Source: Aminobacter aminovorans (GTDB lineage: Bacteria > Pseudomonadota > Alphaproteobacteria > Rhizobiales > Rhizobiaceae). Taken from it: a DNA stretch of 64,000 bases. Positions within the stretch are counted from its first letter, which is position 1. Each line of letters begins with the position of its first letter. Location of the stretch: assembly GCF_900445235.1 (NCBI RefSeq), contig NZ_UFSM01000004.1:124001-188000 (forward strand), written 5' to 3'. This document shows positions 26,977 through 35,528 of the stretch, in pieces. A program made the translations under genes and the position numbers. Below the pieces are notes generated by a model. The model ran no database searches and was not told where the DNA came from. It worked only from the letters and a program-made list of their open reading frames with translations.

Positions 26977-28598
26977 TTCATCTTCTCCGCACGCAACCGG
27001 AAGCGCTGGATCTTGCCGGTCTGGGTCTTGGGCAGGGCGTCGATGAATTTCACCGAGCGCGGGTATTTGTAAGGCGCGATCGTCGCCTTGACGTGATCCT
27101 GAAGGCGTTTGACGGTCGCGGCGTCGGCTGCCACGCCGGCAACCAGCACGACATAGGCCTCGACGATCTGGCCGCGTTCGCCGTCGGCCGCGCCGATGAC
27201 GGCGCATTCGGCGACTTCGGGGTGCGAGAACAGGGCGGCTTCAACCTCGGGACCGGCGATGTTGTAGCCGGCGCTGACGATCATGTCGTCGGAACGCGCG
27301 GCGAAGTGGAAGAAGCCGTCGGTGTCCTGGATGAAGGCATCGCCGGTCAGGTTCCAGCCGTCGCGGACATATTCGAGCTGCCTGTCATCGGACATGTAGC
27401 GGCAGCCGGTCGGGCCGCGGACGGCGAGCTTGCCGACCGTGCCGCGCGACACCTCGTTCATGTCGCCGTCGACGACCCGCGCTTCATAGCCGCCGACCGG
27501 CTTGCCGGTGGAGGCGGGTTTCATGTCCTCGAAGCGGTTGGAGATGAAGATATGCAGCATCTCTGTGGCGCCGATGCCGTCGAGGATCGGCTTGCCCGTC
27601 TTGGCCAGCCATTCCTCGAACACCGGTCCGGGCAAGGTCTCGCCGGCAGAGACCGCGACGCGCAGCGACGACAGGTCGGCACCTTCGTCCATGGCCTTCA
27701 GCATGGCGCGATAAGCGGTCGGCGCGGTGAACGAGATCGTCGCCTTGTAGGTCTCGATGATGTGGATCATGTTCGGCGGCGTCGCCTGCTCGAGCAGGGT
27801 CGCGGCCGCACCGAAGCGCAATGGGAAAATGGCCAGGCCGCCAAGACCGAAGGTGAATGCCAGAGGCGGCGAGCCGACGAAGACGTCGTCGGAGGTGACA
27901 GAAAGCACCTCCTTGGCATAGGCGTCGGCGATAATCAGCAGGTCGCGATGGAAATGCATCGTCGCCTTCGGCACGCCCGTGGTGCCCGAGGTGAAGCCGA
28001 GCAGGGCGACGTCGTCGCGGCCGGTCTTGACCGCTTCGAAGATGACGGATTTGTCGAGCGCGACCCGGTCGAGTTCGGCGTCATGGTTGGCGGTGCCGTC
28101 GAAGCCGATCACCTTGGTCAGGAAGGCGCTATCCTTTGCGCAGGCGATCATCTCGTCCATCAGGCGCGTGTCGCAAAGCGCTAAGGTAATCTCTGCCTTG
28201 TCGACGATCTTGGCGAGCTCACCGGCGCGCAGCATCGGCATGGTGTTGACGACGACAGCACCTGCCTTGGTCGCGGCCAGCCAGCAGGCGACCATGGCCG
28301 GGTTGTTGGCCGAGCGGATCAGCACCCGGTTGCCGGGCTTGACGCCGTAGTTCTCGACCAGCGCATGCGCCAGCCGGTTGGTCCAGTCGGACAGCTCCTT
28401 GTAGGTGCGGCGGCGGCCATTGCCAATCAGGGCGGTGTGGTCGCCGAGGCCTTTTTCGACCAGGCGATCGGTCAACTCTACACCGGCATTGAGGTATTCG
28501 GGGTAGTCGAAGCCGTCGAGCAGGAAGTCCGGCCACTGCTCCTGTGGCGGCAGGTTGTCGCGCGTGAAGGTGTCGATATGCGCTGACGGTCCAAGCAT
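26973..28598 (-). CDS. abmG: 2-aminobenzoate-CoA ligase (benzoate-CoA ligase family)
   Basis: 541 residues of the acyl-adenylate-forming superfamily: P-loop-like [66 protein letters not shown] and the C-terminal catalytic lysine in [15 protein letters not shown]. The [20 protein letters not shown] stretch is typical of benzoate/aminobenzoate ligases. It activates anthranilate (or a close benzoate) to its CoA ester. Directly upstream of kynA in the same transcript and with an aminobenzoyl-CoA monooxygenase/reductase in the same locus, anthranilate is the likely substrate; benzoate or salicylate cannot be excluded. Confidence 0.9.
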   Translation of the reverse strand: MLGPSAHIDTFTRDNLPPQEQWPDFLLDGFDYPEYLNAGVELTDRLVEKGLGDHTALIGNGRRRTYKELSDWTNRLAHALVENYGVKPGNRVLIRSANNPAMVACWLAATKAGAVVVNTMPMLRAGELAKIVDKAEITLALCDTRLMDEMIACAKDSAFLTKVIGFDGTANHDAELDRVALDKSVIFEAVKTGRDDVALLGFTSGTTGVPKATMHFHRDLLIIADAYAKEVLSVTSDDVFVGSPPLAFTFGLGGLAIFPLRFGAAATLLEQATPPNMIHIIETYKATISFTAPTAYRAMLKAMDEGADLSSLRVAVSAGETLPGPVFEEWLAKTGKPILDGIGATEMLHIFISNRFEDMKPASTGKPVGGYEARVVDGDMNEVSRGTVGKLAVRGPTGCRYMSDDRQLEYVRDGWNLTGDAFIQDTDGFFHFAARSDDMIVSAGYNIAGPEVEAALFSHPEVAECAVIGAADGERGQIVEAYVVLVAGVAADAATVKRLQDHVKATIAPYKYPRSVKFIDALPKTQTGKIQRFRLRAEKMN

Positions 28599-28913
28599 TC
28601 TGCGGCTGTCCCCTACCTGCTCATCGGCATGACGGAAGCGCCATGCGTGCGTTGGAATGCGGTACTTCGGGGAAGGCGCCGCGCCGCAAAGGGGCAGCCA
28701 TTCGGCACAAGCCGCGGCACCCTTTCTGCGCGATCGTCATGCGATCGGCGTCTGGCACAGCGAGACCTCCCACGTTCTCGGCTGATAGCTGAGAATTGCA
28801 CCGGACCAAAATTATTTCAAGCATAAAGTTTCTTACGCTGGCCCATTGACGTGATCCGGCACGCTGGCCATTGCTATGCACCTGAATTGCTGCCGCCTTG
28901 GAGGGATGCCCGC
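28599..28913. promoter_or_regulatory. Divergent control region between the CoA ligase operon and kynB
   Basis: About 315 bp. At 28813-28830 the sequence TATTTCAAGCATAAAGTT matches the candidate operator before the aminobenzoyl-CoA operon at 15 of 18 positions. The site is ~215 bp from the ligase start and ~84 bp from the kynB ATG, so it is best placed to control kynB and possibly both. No other gene is seen here. Confidence 0.5.
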
Positions 28914-29741
28914 ATGCTCGAACGCCGTATCGCCGATTGGGACAACGCCTACACCAATGGCGCCAACATCGCCGGCGGCGATCGTTGGCCGGCTGCCTGG
29001 GTGGAACCGTCGCAGTCGTTTCGCGACACCCTGTCGGCAGCTGAAAGGGCGCAGCTCGACATCGTCTATGGCGACAGGCCGCGTAACCGGCTCGACCTGT
29101 TCCTGCCTGAAGGCAAGCCGAAAGGCTTGGTCGTGTTCGTGCACGGCGGTTACTGGATGGCGCTCGACAAGAGCTATTGGTCGCATCTCGCCAAGGGCTC
29201 CATCGACAGCGGTTACGCGGTGGCGATGCCGTCCTACACCTTGTGCCCCGAAGTCAGGATTGGCGACATCGTGCGTGAAGTCGGCGCAGCGATCGACAAG
29301 GCAGCCGCGTTGGTCGAAGGCCCGATCATGCTGACCGGCCATTCCGCGGGCGGACACCTGGTGTCGCGCATGGTCGCGGCAGCTTCCCCGCTTGCGCCCG
29401 AAGTCCAGCATCGTATCCGTCATGTCGTCTCGCTCTCGGGCGTGCATGACCTCCGGCCGCTGATCAACACCGGCATGAACAAGACGCTCCACATCGACGA
29501 GGCCGAGGCGCTGGCCGAAAGCCCGGCGCTGCTGCGGCCGGTGGACAACGTCCGGATCACCTGCTGGGTCGGCGGTGGCGAGCGCGCCGAGTTCCTGCGC
29601 CAGAACGCATTGCTCGCCAATATCTGGACCGGTCTTGGTGCGGCGACGGCGACCGTGGTCGAGCCCGACCGGCATCATTTCAGTGTCATCGACGGACTTG
29701 CCGACAAGGACCATGCGCTGACAAGGACCTTGCTCGGCTGA
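28914..29741 (+). CDS. kynB: Kynurenine formamidase (alpha/beta-hydrolase arylformamidase)
   Basis: 275 residues from ATG at 28914, with GGAGGG (28900-28905) in front. The oxyanion motif HGGYWMALDKSYWSHLA is characteristic of arylformamidases of the alpha/beta-hydrolase type, and the nucleophile elbow is LTGHSAGGHL; an Asp/His pair is expected in the C-terminal VEPDRHHFSVI. It hydrolyses N-formylkynurenine to kynurenine and formate, linking KynA and KynU. It is divergent from the ligase-kynA operon. The name kynB is used for function; classical bacterial KynB belongs to a different, metal-dependent family. Confidence 0.88.
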   Translation: MLERRIADWDNAYTNGANIAGGDRWPAAWVEPSQSFRDTLSAAERAQLDIVYGDRPRNRLDLFLPEGKPKGLVVFVHGGYWMALDKSYWSHLAKGSIDSGYAVAMPSYTLCPEVRIGDIVREVGAAIDKAAALVEGPIMLTGHSAGGHLVSRMVAAASPLAPEVQHRIRHVVSLSGVHDLRPLINTGMNKTLHIDEAEALAESPALLRPVDNVRITCWVGGGERAEFLRQNALLANIWTGLGAATATVVEPDRHHFSVIDGLADKDHALTRTLLG

Positions 29742-30183
29742 ACATACGCGGAGTGTGAGATCGTGGCGGCGATCAAAGCGCGCATCGGCGCGGTCTTTGT
29801 ACCGGTACGGGAAGGCCGGCAGGGGTCTCGATCCCTTTGACGCGCCTGCCGGGCGCCACGCCCGGGCTGCCTTGCGCGTCGCCCTGCGGCAGAAGGCACG
29901 CCTGGCCGAGCATATCGGCGACGAAGCGCGCGTCTGAAGGATCGCAGCCTGGCAAGCAGGCTTCGAGCAGGCGGAGCCTGAGGTCGAGGACGATGATGGC
30001 CGGGTCACGCGGCCTGAGCTTTTGCTGCGCCCGGTGACTTTCAGTGGACGTTCCGGGCCTCGCCGAAAGAGCAACAAATCTCGGCCAAACTAAACTTGAT
30101 ATTTACAGTCATGTTTTATATGTTGCCATTGTGTCCGAGAAGGAAGGCCGCGACGGCCACCGTCGGCACGATGGGACTAGGTC
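29742..30183. other. Intergenic region, no gene seen; candidate promoter near 30096-30124
   Basis: About 440 bp. The first part is GC-rich and carries only unconvincing short frames without recognisable domains. The last 110 bp are AT-rich and contain TTGATA (30096-30101), 17 bp and TATGTT (30119-30124), a possible sigma70-type promoter for the three small genes that follow. Confidence 0.4.
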
Positions 30184-30552
30184 GTGGCAACAGCTCTTTC
30201 GGCGATGAATGTCGGAACGCATGGGATCAGCAGGCTGGGCTTGCGCGCGACCAGTGCTGCGGTCGAGCTGACGCGGGCCGAACTTCATCAATTGGTCTGG
30301 TCGCGACCGATGACCGAGATCGCCGTCCAGCTTGGCGTGCGCGACCAGCAGATAGCGCAGGCCTGCGATCGCCACGACATCGCCCGCCCGCAGCCGGGGC
30401 ATTGGCAGAAACTGCAATACGGCAAGGGCGTTGAGATCCGGCCGCTGTCGACCGAATCCTATGCTGCGGAAGAGCCGGTCGTCATCGCCGGCCGGGAGCC
30501 TTTTTCGCGGCCGGGCGATAACGAGCTTGCACCGGAGACCAGCAGGCCATGA
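30184..30552 (+). CDS. Hypothetical protein with rhizobial helix-turn-helix-like segment
   Basis: 122 residues from GTG (start uncertain; ATG at 30205 is possible). The conserved core is about residues 28-85: LTRAELHQLVWSRPMTEIAVQLGVRDQQIAQACDRHDI followed by ARPQPGHWQKLQYGK. I recognise this as a recurring rhizobial hypothetical-protein module that looks like a DNA-binding helix-turn-helix followed by a P-x-x-G-x-W-x-K tail, but it has no assigned function. The C-terminal third is low-complexity and acidic. Its stop overlaps the next gene by 4 nt. Confidence 0.65.
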   Translation: MATALSAMNVGTHGISRLGLRATSAAVELTRAELHQLVWSRPMTEIAVQLGVRDQQIAQACDRHDIARPQPGHWQKLQYGKGVEIRPLSTESYAAEEPVVIAGREPFSRPGDNELAPETSRP

Positions 30553-30893
30553 TGCATTTCAATCCCCTTAAGGATGCCGGCGAGCCGCAGGGCGACAACA
30601 TACGACGCTATCGCGAGACGTTCGCCGAGGTCGAAGCGTTGGGCGCCCGGGTTCGTCGGGCAAGGCGGCAGGCTGATCTGAGCCTGAAGCGGGTTAACTC
30701 CGCGCCCGAACCCCACAGCGCCGGCAATGCCGTTTTCGCAGTTGAGCTCGAACGCCATCGTGCCGACCGCGAGACGATGTTCGAGGCGATGCGCAAGCTA
30801 GATGCCGCGCGTCAGGCGCTGCGGGCAATCGCATCGGATTTCGCCATGGATCAGGACAAGGCTGCCGCGGCAAATCTACGCCGCCCTGCCTGA
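30549..30893 (+). CDS. Hypothetical charged helical protein
   Basis: 114 residues. It starts at the stop of the preceding gene (ATGA overlap), which supports that it is real. The sequence is Arg/Glu/Ala-rich and predicted helical throughout (VEALGARVRRARRQADLSL, ELERHRADRETMFEAMRKLDAARQALRAIASDF), consistent with a short coiled coil. There is no signal peptide, membrane segment or known domain. I do not recognise a family. Confidence 0.55.
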   Translation: MMHFNPLKDAGEPQGDNIRRYRETFAEVEALGARVRRARRQADLSLKRVNSAPEPHSAGNAVFAVELERHRADRETMFEAMRKLDAARQALRAIASDFAMDQDKAAAANLRRPA

Positions 30894-30941
30894 GGCAGGG
30901 CCGGACCGTCCCGGGACAACATATCAGCTGGAGACTATCGA

Positions 30942-31262
30942 GTGTCAAAGATGGCCGAGATCGAGCGCCGCAGTGAAGAGGCGTCGGCGCATATCCGCGC
31001 AACGATCATGAACGAGTTTTGCGAAGTCATGCACAAGACGGGCCTGTCACCGATTGCGGTGATGCGCCTTGCCGCACAGGCGGTAGGCTCGATTTACCGC
31101 GAAGTGGCCGACGTTCATGCCTGCCCCGATGGTTGCCCATGCGGCTGGCGTCCACATGAAGCTTCCGACATCGAGGTGCTTGAAGCAGCACTGGCGGCTG
31201 CGTGCCGGCAACACCGCCGCAGCCACGATCTGCGTTTGATGCGGGTCATCGGCAGCGCCTGA
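30942..31262 (+). CDS. Hypothetical protein with CPDGCPCGW cysteine motif
   Basis: 106 residues from GTG at 30942 (ATG at 30951 is an alternative). A helical N-terminus (IERRSEEASAHIRATIMNEFCEVMHKTGLSPIAVMRLAAQAVGSIYREVADVH) leads to HACPDGCPCGWRPHE, a compact Cys3/His cluster that could bind metal, and then a helical tail with a HRRSHD segment. It follows the two preceding small genes in the same direction and ends 34 bp from the convergent LysR gene. Family unknown; the motif suggests a small metal-binding regulator or adaptor, but that is a guess. Confidence 0.55.
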   Translation: MSKMAEIERRSEEASAHIRATIMNEFCEVMHKTGLSPIAVMRLAAQAVGSIYREVADVHACPDGCPCGWRPHEASDIEVLEAALAAACRQHRRSHDLRLMRVIGSA

Positions 31263-31296
31263 TCGGACAGCGGACAGTCTGCGTGGCGTTGCGCCT

Positions 31297-32139
31297 TTAC
31301 CGGACTGTCTGCCTGAGGCCTGCCAGCGCCTCCTGCACGTCGACCCGTGCTTCGCTGGCTTCGGGCCAGACGGCATACACCGGATAGGTAAACTCTGGTG
31401 CGCCTTCGACGGTTTCCAGCTCGCCCGCAGCGATCAAGGGGGCAACCACGCCCTTGCGGAAATAGCCCATGCCGCCGGCGCGCAGGATATAGCTCAGGCC
31501 GAGTGGACCGAGGCCGACAACTAGGCCTGGCTCGCCGAACGCCGTCGAACTGGCATCGTGCTGGGCGGCAAACAATGGCCCCCACTCGACATAGACATAG
31601 GTGTCGGCCTCCGGTCTGCCGTTGCCGGGCAAGGTCCTGACCAGGACGAGTTGCTCTTCCTGAAGTATCTCGACCTTGAAGCCGGGCAGCAATTTCGGCG
31701 CATAGAGTACCGCGATATCGAGCACGCCGTTCCTGAGCTGATCGAGCAACTGGTCCGGCACACCGACATGGGCGTGAACGGCGATCTCCGGCCTGGTCTT
31801 CTTCATCCACACCAGCCAATCGAGCAGCAGCGGGTTCCACAAGCTGAGCTCGCCGCCCAGCGCAACCACGCTTGTCCGCCCGGATGGGATGGCCAACTGG
31901 TAGCGGGCGCGTTCCCAGATCTGGACGAAGGACTGGGCGAAGCGCTCGAACTCGCGGCCGGCCGGGGTCAGTTGTGCCCCGTTGCGGTTGCGCACGAACA
32001 GCTGACGGCCCAGTTCATCCTCCAGCGTGCGGATCCGGGCGCTGACGGTCGTCTGGGTGACATGAAGGCGATCGGCCGCCCTGAGGAAGCTGCCGCAATG
32101 AACGATCTCGAGAAATGTGCGCGCGCGGTCGATATCCAT
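31297..32139 (-). CDS. LysR-family transcriptional regulator
   Basis: 280 residues from ATG at 32139 (MDIDRARTFLEIVHCGSF). The N-terminal winged helix-turn-helix (FLRAADRLHVTQTTVSARIRTLEDELGRQLFVRNRNGAQLTPAGREF) is standard, followed by a periplasmic-binding-like effector domain. The frame extends upstream but that part covers the intergenic region. It is divergent from the 5-formyl-THF cyclo-ligase-like gene with about 120 bp between them, so that gene is the likely target. Confidence 0.92.
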   Translation of the reverse strand: MDIDRARTFLEIVHCGSFLRAADRLHVTQTTVSARIRTLEDELGRQLFVRNRNGAQLTPAGREFERFAQSFVQIWERARYQLAIPSGRTSVVALGGELSLWNPLLLDWLVWMKKTRPEIAVHAHVGVPDQLLDQLRNGVLDIAVLYAPKLLPGFKVEILQEEQLVLVRTLPGNGRPEADTYVYVEWGPLFAAQHDASSTAFGEPGLVVGLGPLGLSYILRAGGMGYFRKGVVAPLIAAGELETVEGAPEFTYPVYAVWPEASEARVDVQEALAGLRQTVR

Positions 32140-32260
32140 GGGCGCATTAGTGCAAAATAATTGCATCAATGCAGCATTTAATTCCGTTTGCCTTCTGGAT
32201 TGATGGAGCGCACCTTTTCCGCATCGATGATTGATCTCGCCGCCAAAACGGGACACGAAG

Positions 32261-32926
32261 ATGATGTCTGACGAAAAAAGCATTCCTGCCGATACACGGG
32301 AATACGCCTCGCCACCTTGCTTCATGCATGAACTCGAACCGGGCTACCGGGGCGAAAAGGCTCCCATGGACGCGTGGGCCGATGTCGCGCGGTGGCGCAA
32401 GGCGGAGCGCGCGCGCCTGATAGACGAGCGGCTGCTTGCCGATCCCGAGGAGCGCAAGGCTCGCTCCGAGCGCATCGCCGCCGAACTCGACCTGGCAATC
32501 GGCAAGGTCAGCGGACGCATTGTGAGTGTCTACTGGCCCTTCCGTGGCGAGCCGGATCTGCGCAACTGGGCTGTCCGCGTGATTGGGCGCGGCGGCCGGA
32601 TCGCCTTGCCCGTCGTCATCAAGAAGGCCTGGCCGCTCGAATTCCGCGCCTGGTCGCCGGGCGATCCGCTGGAGCGGGGCGTCTGGAACATCCTCGTCCC
32701 CGCCAATGGGCCGGCGATCCTGCCCGATGTCGTCATCGCGCCCGTCGTCGGCTTCGACGATGCGAACTATCGGCTCGGCTATGGCGGCGGCTTCTTCGAC
32801 CGCACGCTCGCCGCCATGCCCAAGCGTCCACTCGTCGTCGGCGTCGGCTACACCCGTAGCCGCATCGCCACGATCTATCCGCAGCCGCACGACATCCCGA
32901 TGGACGTCATCGTCACTGACGAATGA
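32261..32926 (+). CDS. 5-formyltetrahydrofolate cyclo-ligase family protein
   Basis: About 221 residues from the ATGATG at 32261. The family signature GYGGGFFDRTLAAM with VVGVGYTRSR after it and the PFRGEPDLRNW segment are recognisable. The enzyme uses ATP to convert 5-formyl-THF to 5,10-methenyl-THF. An N-terminal extension of ~45 residues (…EYASPPCFMHELEPGY) is longer than in the canonical enzyme and occurs in a rhizobial subgroup whose substrate may differ. It is divergent from a LysR regulator. Confidence 0.85.
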   Translation: MMSDEKSIPADTREYASPPCFMHELEPGYRGEKAPMDAWADVARWRKAERARLIDERLLADPEERKARSERIAAELDLAIGKVSGRIVSVYWPFRGEPDLRNWAVRVIGRGGRIALPVVIKKAWPLEFRAWSPGDPLERGVWNILVPANGPAILPDVVIAPVVGFDDANYRLGYGGGFFDRTLAAMPKRPLVVGVGYTRSRIATIYPQPHDIPMDVIVTDE

Positions 32927-33047
32927 GCGCTGGCTAATAGGTCGCAGCATGCCACTCTTGTCGTCAGGGGGCCTGCTGCTAGGCTTTGACCATGCGATGC
33001 CGGACAGCAGTGCGACACGCATCGCAATCGGGAGGAGGTCGCTTGTC

Positions 33048-33455
33048 GTGAACGAAGCTGTGCAGCCAAAGGGGCGTTCGCTCTATCTCGAGCTGGGAGG
33101 CGAAGAAGCCGTCCGCCGGCTGGTCGAGATCTTCTACGATATCGTCGAGCAGGACGAGGCCGCGGCCGAACTGCACCTCTTGCACCGCAGGGGCCATGGC
33201 GTCGCCCATTCGCGCGAGGAACAGTTCAACTATCTCTCAGGCTTTTTCGGCGGTCCGAGCTATTACGTTCAGAAGCACGGGCATTCGCGGCTGAAGGAAA
33301 TCCACGCGCATGTGGCGATCGGCCCGGAACTGCGCGATCTCTGGCTGACATGCATGCGACAGGCGGTGGAGAAGGCCGGCCTGTCCGAGCACCTGCAGGC
33401 CTTGGTGATGCGCCACTTTACCTTTGCCGCCGAGATGACAAGAAACAGGGATTGA
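33048..33455 (+). CDS. Group II truncated haemoglobin
   Basis: 135 residues from GTG at 33048, preceded by a strong GGAGGAGG (33031-33038). The trHbII pattern is clear: LYLELGGEEAVRRLVEIFYDIV, FNYLSGFFGGPSYYVQKHGHSRLKEIH with proximal His86, and Trp99 (G8) in DLWLTCMRQAVEKAG. The two-on-two globin binds O2 and NO and may protect against nitrosative stress. The reading frame is open far upstream through the cyclo-ligase gene in another frame; that part is not coding. It is not obviously in an operon and faces ftsZ. Confidence 0.88.
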   Translation: MNEAVQPKGRSLYLELGGEEAVRRLVEIFYDIVEQDEAAAELHLLHRRGHGVAHSREEQFNYLSGFFGGPSYYVQKHGHSRLKEIHAHVAIGPELRDLWLTCMRQAVEKAGLSEHLQALVMRHFTFAAEMTRNRD

Positions 33456-33463
33456 TCGGCCCA

Positions 33464-33499
33464 GCCTGTCTCCAGCCGCAGCAGCGGCGAGAGACAGGC
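33464..33499. terminator. Hairpin between the haemoglobin and ftsZ genes
   Basis: A 9-bp perfect stem GCCTGTCTC (33464-33472) with GAGACAGGC (33491-33499) lies between the convergent genes. T-runs are weak on both sides, so termination is likely but not certain. Confidence 0.5.
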
Positions 33500-33508
33500 G
33501 TTTCGGCC

Positions 33509-34543
33509 TTAGTGGTAGGGCTGCATCGAGCCCGGCGCAGGCTCGCCGCGCATGTTGACGACCGGCTCGCCTTGCGACGTCGGGGCCGCCAGGCCGGTAG
33601 CCACGACAGATACCTTGAACTGGCCCTGGAGCGAGTTGTCGAAGATCGCGCCGACGATGATGTCGGCTTCGTCGCCGACCTCCTCGCGGATGCGGGTGGC
33701 GGCTTCGTCGACCTCGAACAGCGTCATGTCCATGCCGCCCGATATCGAGATCAGCACGCCCCTGGCGCCCTTGATCGAATTTTCGTCGATGAGTGGGTTG
33801 GCAATCGATGCTTCGGCCGCCTTGCTGGCGCGGTTTTCGCCGCTGCCGACGCCCGTACCCATCATGGCGCGACCCATGTCACGCATCACCGTCTTCACGT
33901 CGGCGAAGTCGAGATTGATCAGGCCTTCCTTGACGATCAGGTTGGTGATGCAGCTGACGCCGGAATAAAGCACCTTATCGGCGATACCAAACGCATCCTC
34001 GAAGGTGGTCTTGGCGTTGGCGATGCGAAACAGGTTCTGGTTCGGAATGACGATGACCGTGTCGGCAGCCTGGCGCAAAAGCTCGATGCCTTGCTCGGCC
34101 ATCTGCATGCGCCGCTTGCCTTCGAAGGTGAAGGGCTTGGTGACGATCGCAACGGTCAGGATGCCGGCCGCGCGCGCTGCCCGTGCGATCACAGGTGCGG
34201 CGCCCGTTCCAGTGCCGCCGCCCATGCCGGCGGTCACGAAGCACATATGCGTGCCGGAGAGCTGATCCATGATCTCGTGGATTGATTCCTCGGCGGCGGC
34301 CTGACCGACCTCCGGCAGGGAGCCGGCACCGAGGCCTTCAGTCACTACGGCACCGAGCTGAACCAGCTTCGAGGCCTTGGACATGGTCAGCGCCTGGGCG
34401 TCGGTGTTGGCAACGATGAACTCAGTGCCCTCGAGACCTTCGGCAATCATGTTGTTGACGGCATTGCCGCCGCCGCCGCCGACACCGATAACGGTCAGCT
34501 TCGGCCTCATTTCCGAGATCTCAGGTTTCTTGGAAGTGTTCAT
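33509..34543 (-). CDS. ftsZ: FtsZ paralogue lacking the C-terminal linker and tail peptide (FtsZ2-like)
   Basis: 344 residues. The tubulin-like GTPase is complete: [13 protein letters not shown] (20-32), the GTP signature GGGTGTGA (108-115), and the T7 loop INLDFADVK with Asp212 and Asp215 for GTP hydrolysis. After the C-terminal GTPase subdomain only ~25 residues follow (…SMQPYH). The main rhizobial FtsZ is near 590 residues, with a long linker and a C-terminal peptide that binds FtsA and FzlC; both are missing here. This matches the second, short FtsZ known from Sinorhizobium. It is not in a dcw cell-wall cluster, supporting a paralogue. It probably polymerises but cannot make tail-dependent contacts. 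Confidence 0.9.
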   Translation of the reverse strand: MNTSKKPEISEMRPKLTVIGVGGGGGNAVNNMIAEGLEGTEFIVANTDAQALTMSKASKLVQLGAVVTEGLGAGSLPEVGQAAAEESIHEIMDQLSGTHMCFVTAGMGGGTGTGAAPVIARAARAAGILTVAIVTKPFTFEGKRRMQMAEQGIELLRQAADTVIVIPNQNLFRIANAKTTFEDAFGIADKVLYSGVSCITNLIVKEGLINLDFADVKTVMRDMGRAMMGTGVGSGENRASKAAEASIANPLIDENSIKGARGVLISISGGMDMTLFEVDEAATRIREEVGDEADIIVGAIFDNSLQGQFKVSVVATGLAAPTSQGEPVVNMRGEPAPGSMQPYH

Positions 34544-34744
34544 GGTTCCGTTTCCTGCGCAGCGCCCCTGCCCGAATCGGACCGGCTCAGGGAATCAGAT
34601 TGATCGGGAGGCTGCAAGGAATAGCCTGCCGATTGCGGTTTTTAACCGGCAAGTTCAGGCTTTTGCACGTGTAAGTGACGGGCTGGGCGTTCGATCCGAT
34701 CTACGGCCGCGACTGGCGCGGCCGGACAGGCTCGGCTGTCTTGG

Positions 34745-35300
34745 TCAGAATGATCTTGCCGCCTCTTCGATCAGGGCGACGATCTCATGGGGATACGAAG
34801 CCAGCGAGGCGTGGCTGGCGTCGAGCGTGAGGGTCTTGCGCGTCTTGATGCGGTCGGCCATCCACTGCTCTGTTTCAGGCGGGATCATGTTGTCGCGGCT
34901 CGAGACCTGATACCAGCTCGGCTTGCTATGCCAGGCAGCGGGCCGGCCTTGTCCTAGAAGCAACGCGCAGCGATCGGCTTTTGCGTCACCGCCATCACCA
35001 GGGACTCGCTTTCATCCAGGTCCTGGCTGAAGCTCTGGCGGAACGTGTCCTGAGCGAGCCAGAGGAAGCCTTCCTTGTCGGGGCGGATGCTGGCGCCGCC
35101 GGAAGGCGGCCCACGGCGGGCAAAGATGCTGCCGAGGCTGTTGCCTTCCTCGGGCGCGAAGGCGGCGATGTAGACCAGTCCGACGACGTTCATGGCCGGC
35201 ACCTGATATGACCGCACCGCCATAGCAGTGGCCGACCAGCAGCGTCGGTCCGTCCTGGACGGCGGCAAGTTTCGAGGTGCGATCGATACCGTCGGCAAGC
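34745..35300 (-). pseudogene. Decayed alpha/beta-fold hydrolase
   Basis: Pieces of one hydrolase appear in successive minus-strand frames: LADGIDRTSKLAAVQDGPTL then LLVGHCYGGAVI (about 35300-35210); NVVGLVYIAAFAPEEGNSL through LVMAVTQKPIAARCF; and WHSKPSWYQVSSRDNMIPPETEQWMADRI…DASHASLASYPHEIVALI ending at 34745. At least two frameshifts separate them and the N-terminal lobe is missing or unrecognisable. In the nucleophile elbow the Ser position reads Cys (GHCYG). Intact relatives are ~230-260 residues. No function is expected. Confidence 0.75.
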
Positions 35301-35528
35301 GAAGTTAGCTTAATGCACTCTGCCTGTTCCTTCTCGGCAGCCTAGTGGAAGCTTGGAGCTTTGTGCACGCTTTTGATCGGGCTGATGGCAAGCGGAATAG
35401 GTACCGCCATTAGCCCGATACTGGTTGAGGAACCCTGGAACGTGGACACCGGCGCCGCGCAACCCACATTTGCATTCGCGGGTTGCGCGGTGGTCTCCTT
35501 GGTAGTCGTCGCTAACCTTGTCCCACAC

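Noticed and set aside
28833..30077. 414-codon minus-strand frame that runs past kynB into the intergenic region
   Set aside because: No similarity to a known protein; antisense to kynB, which has a complete arylformamidase pattern and a ribosome-binding site.
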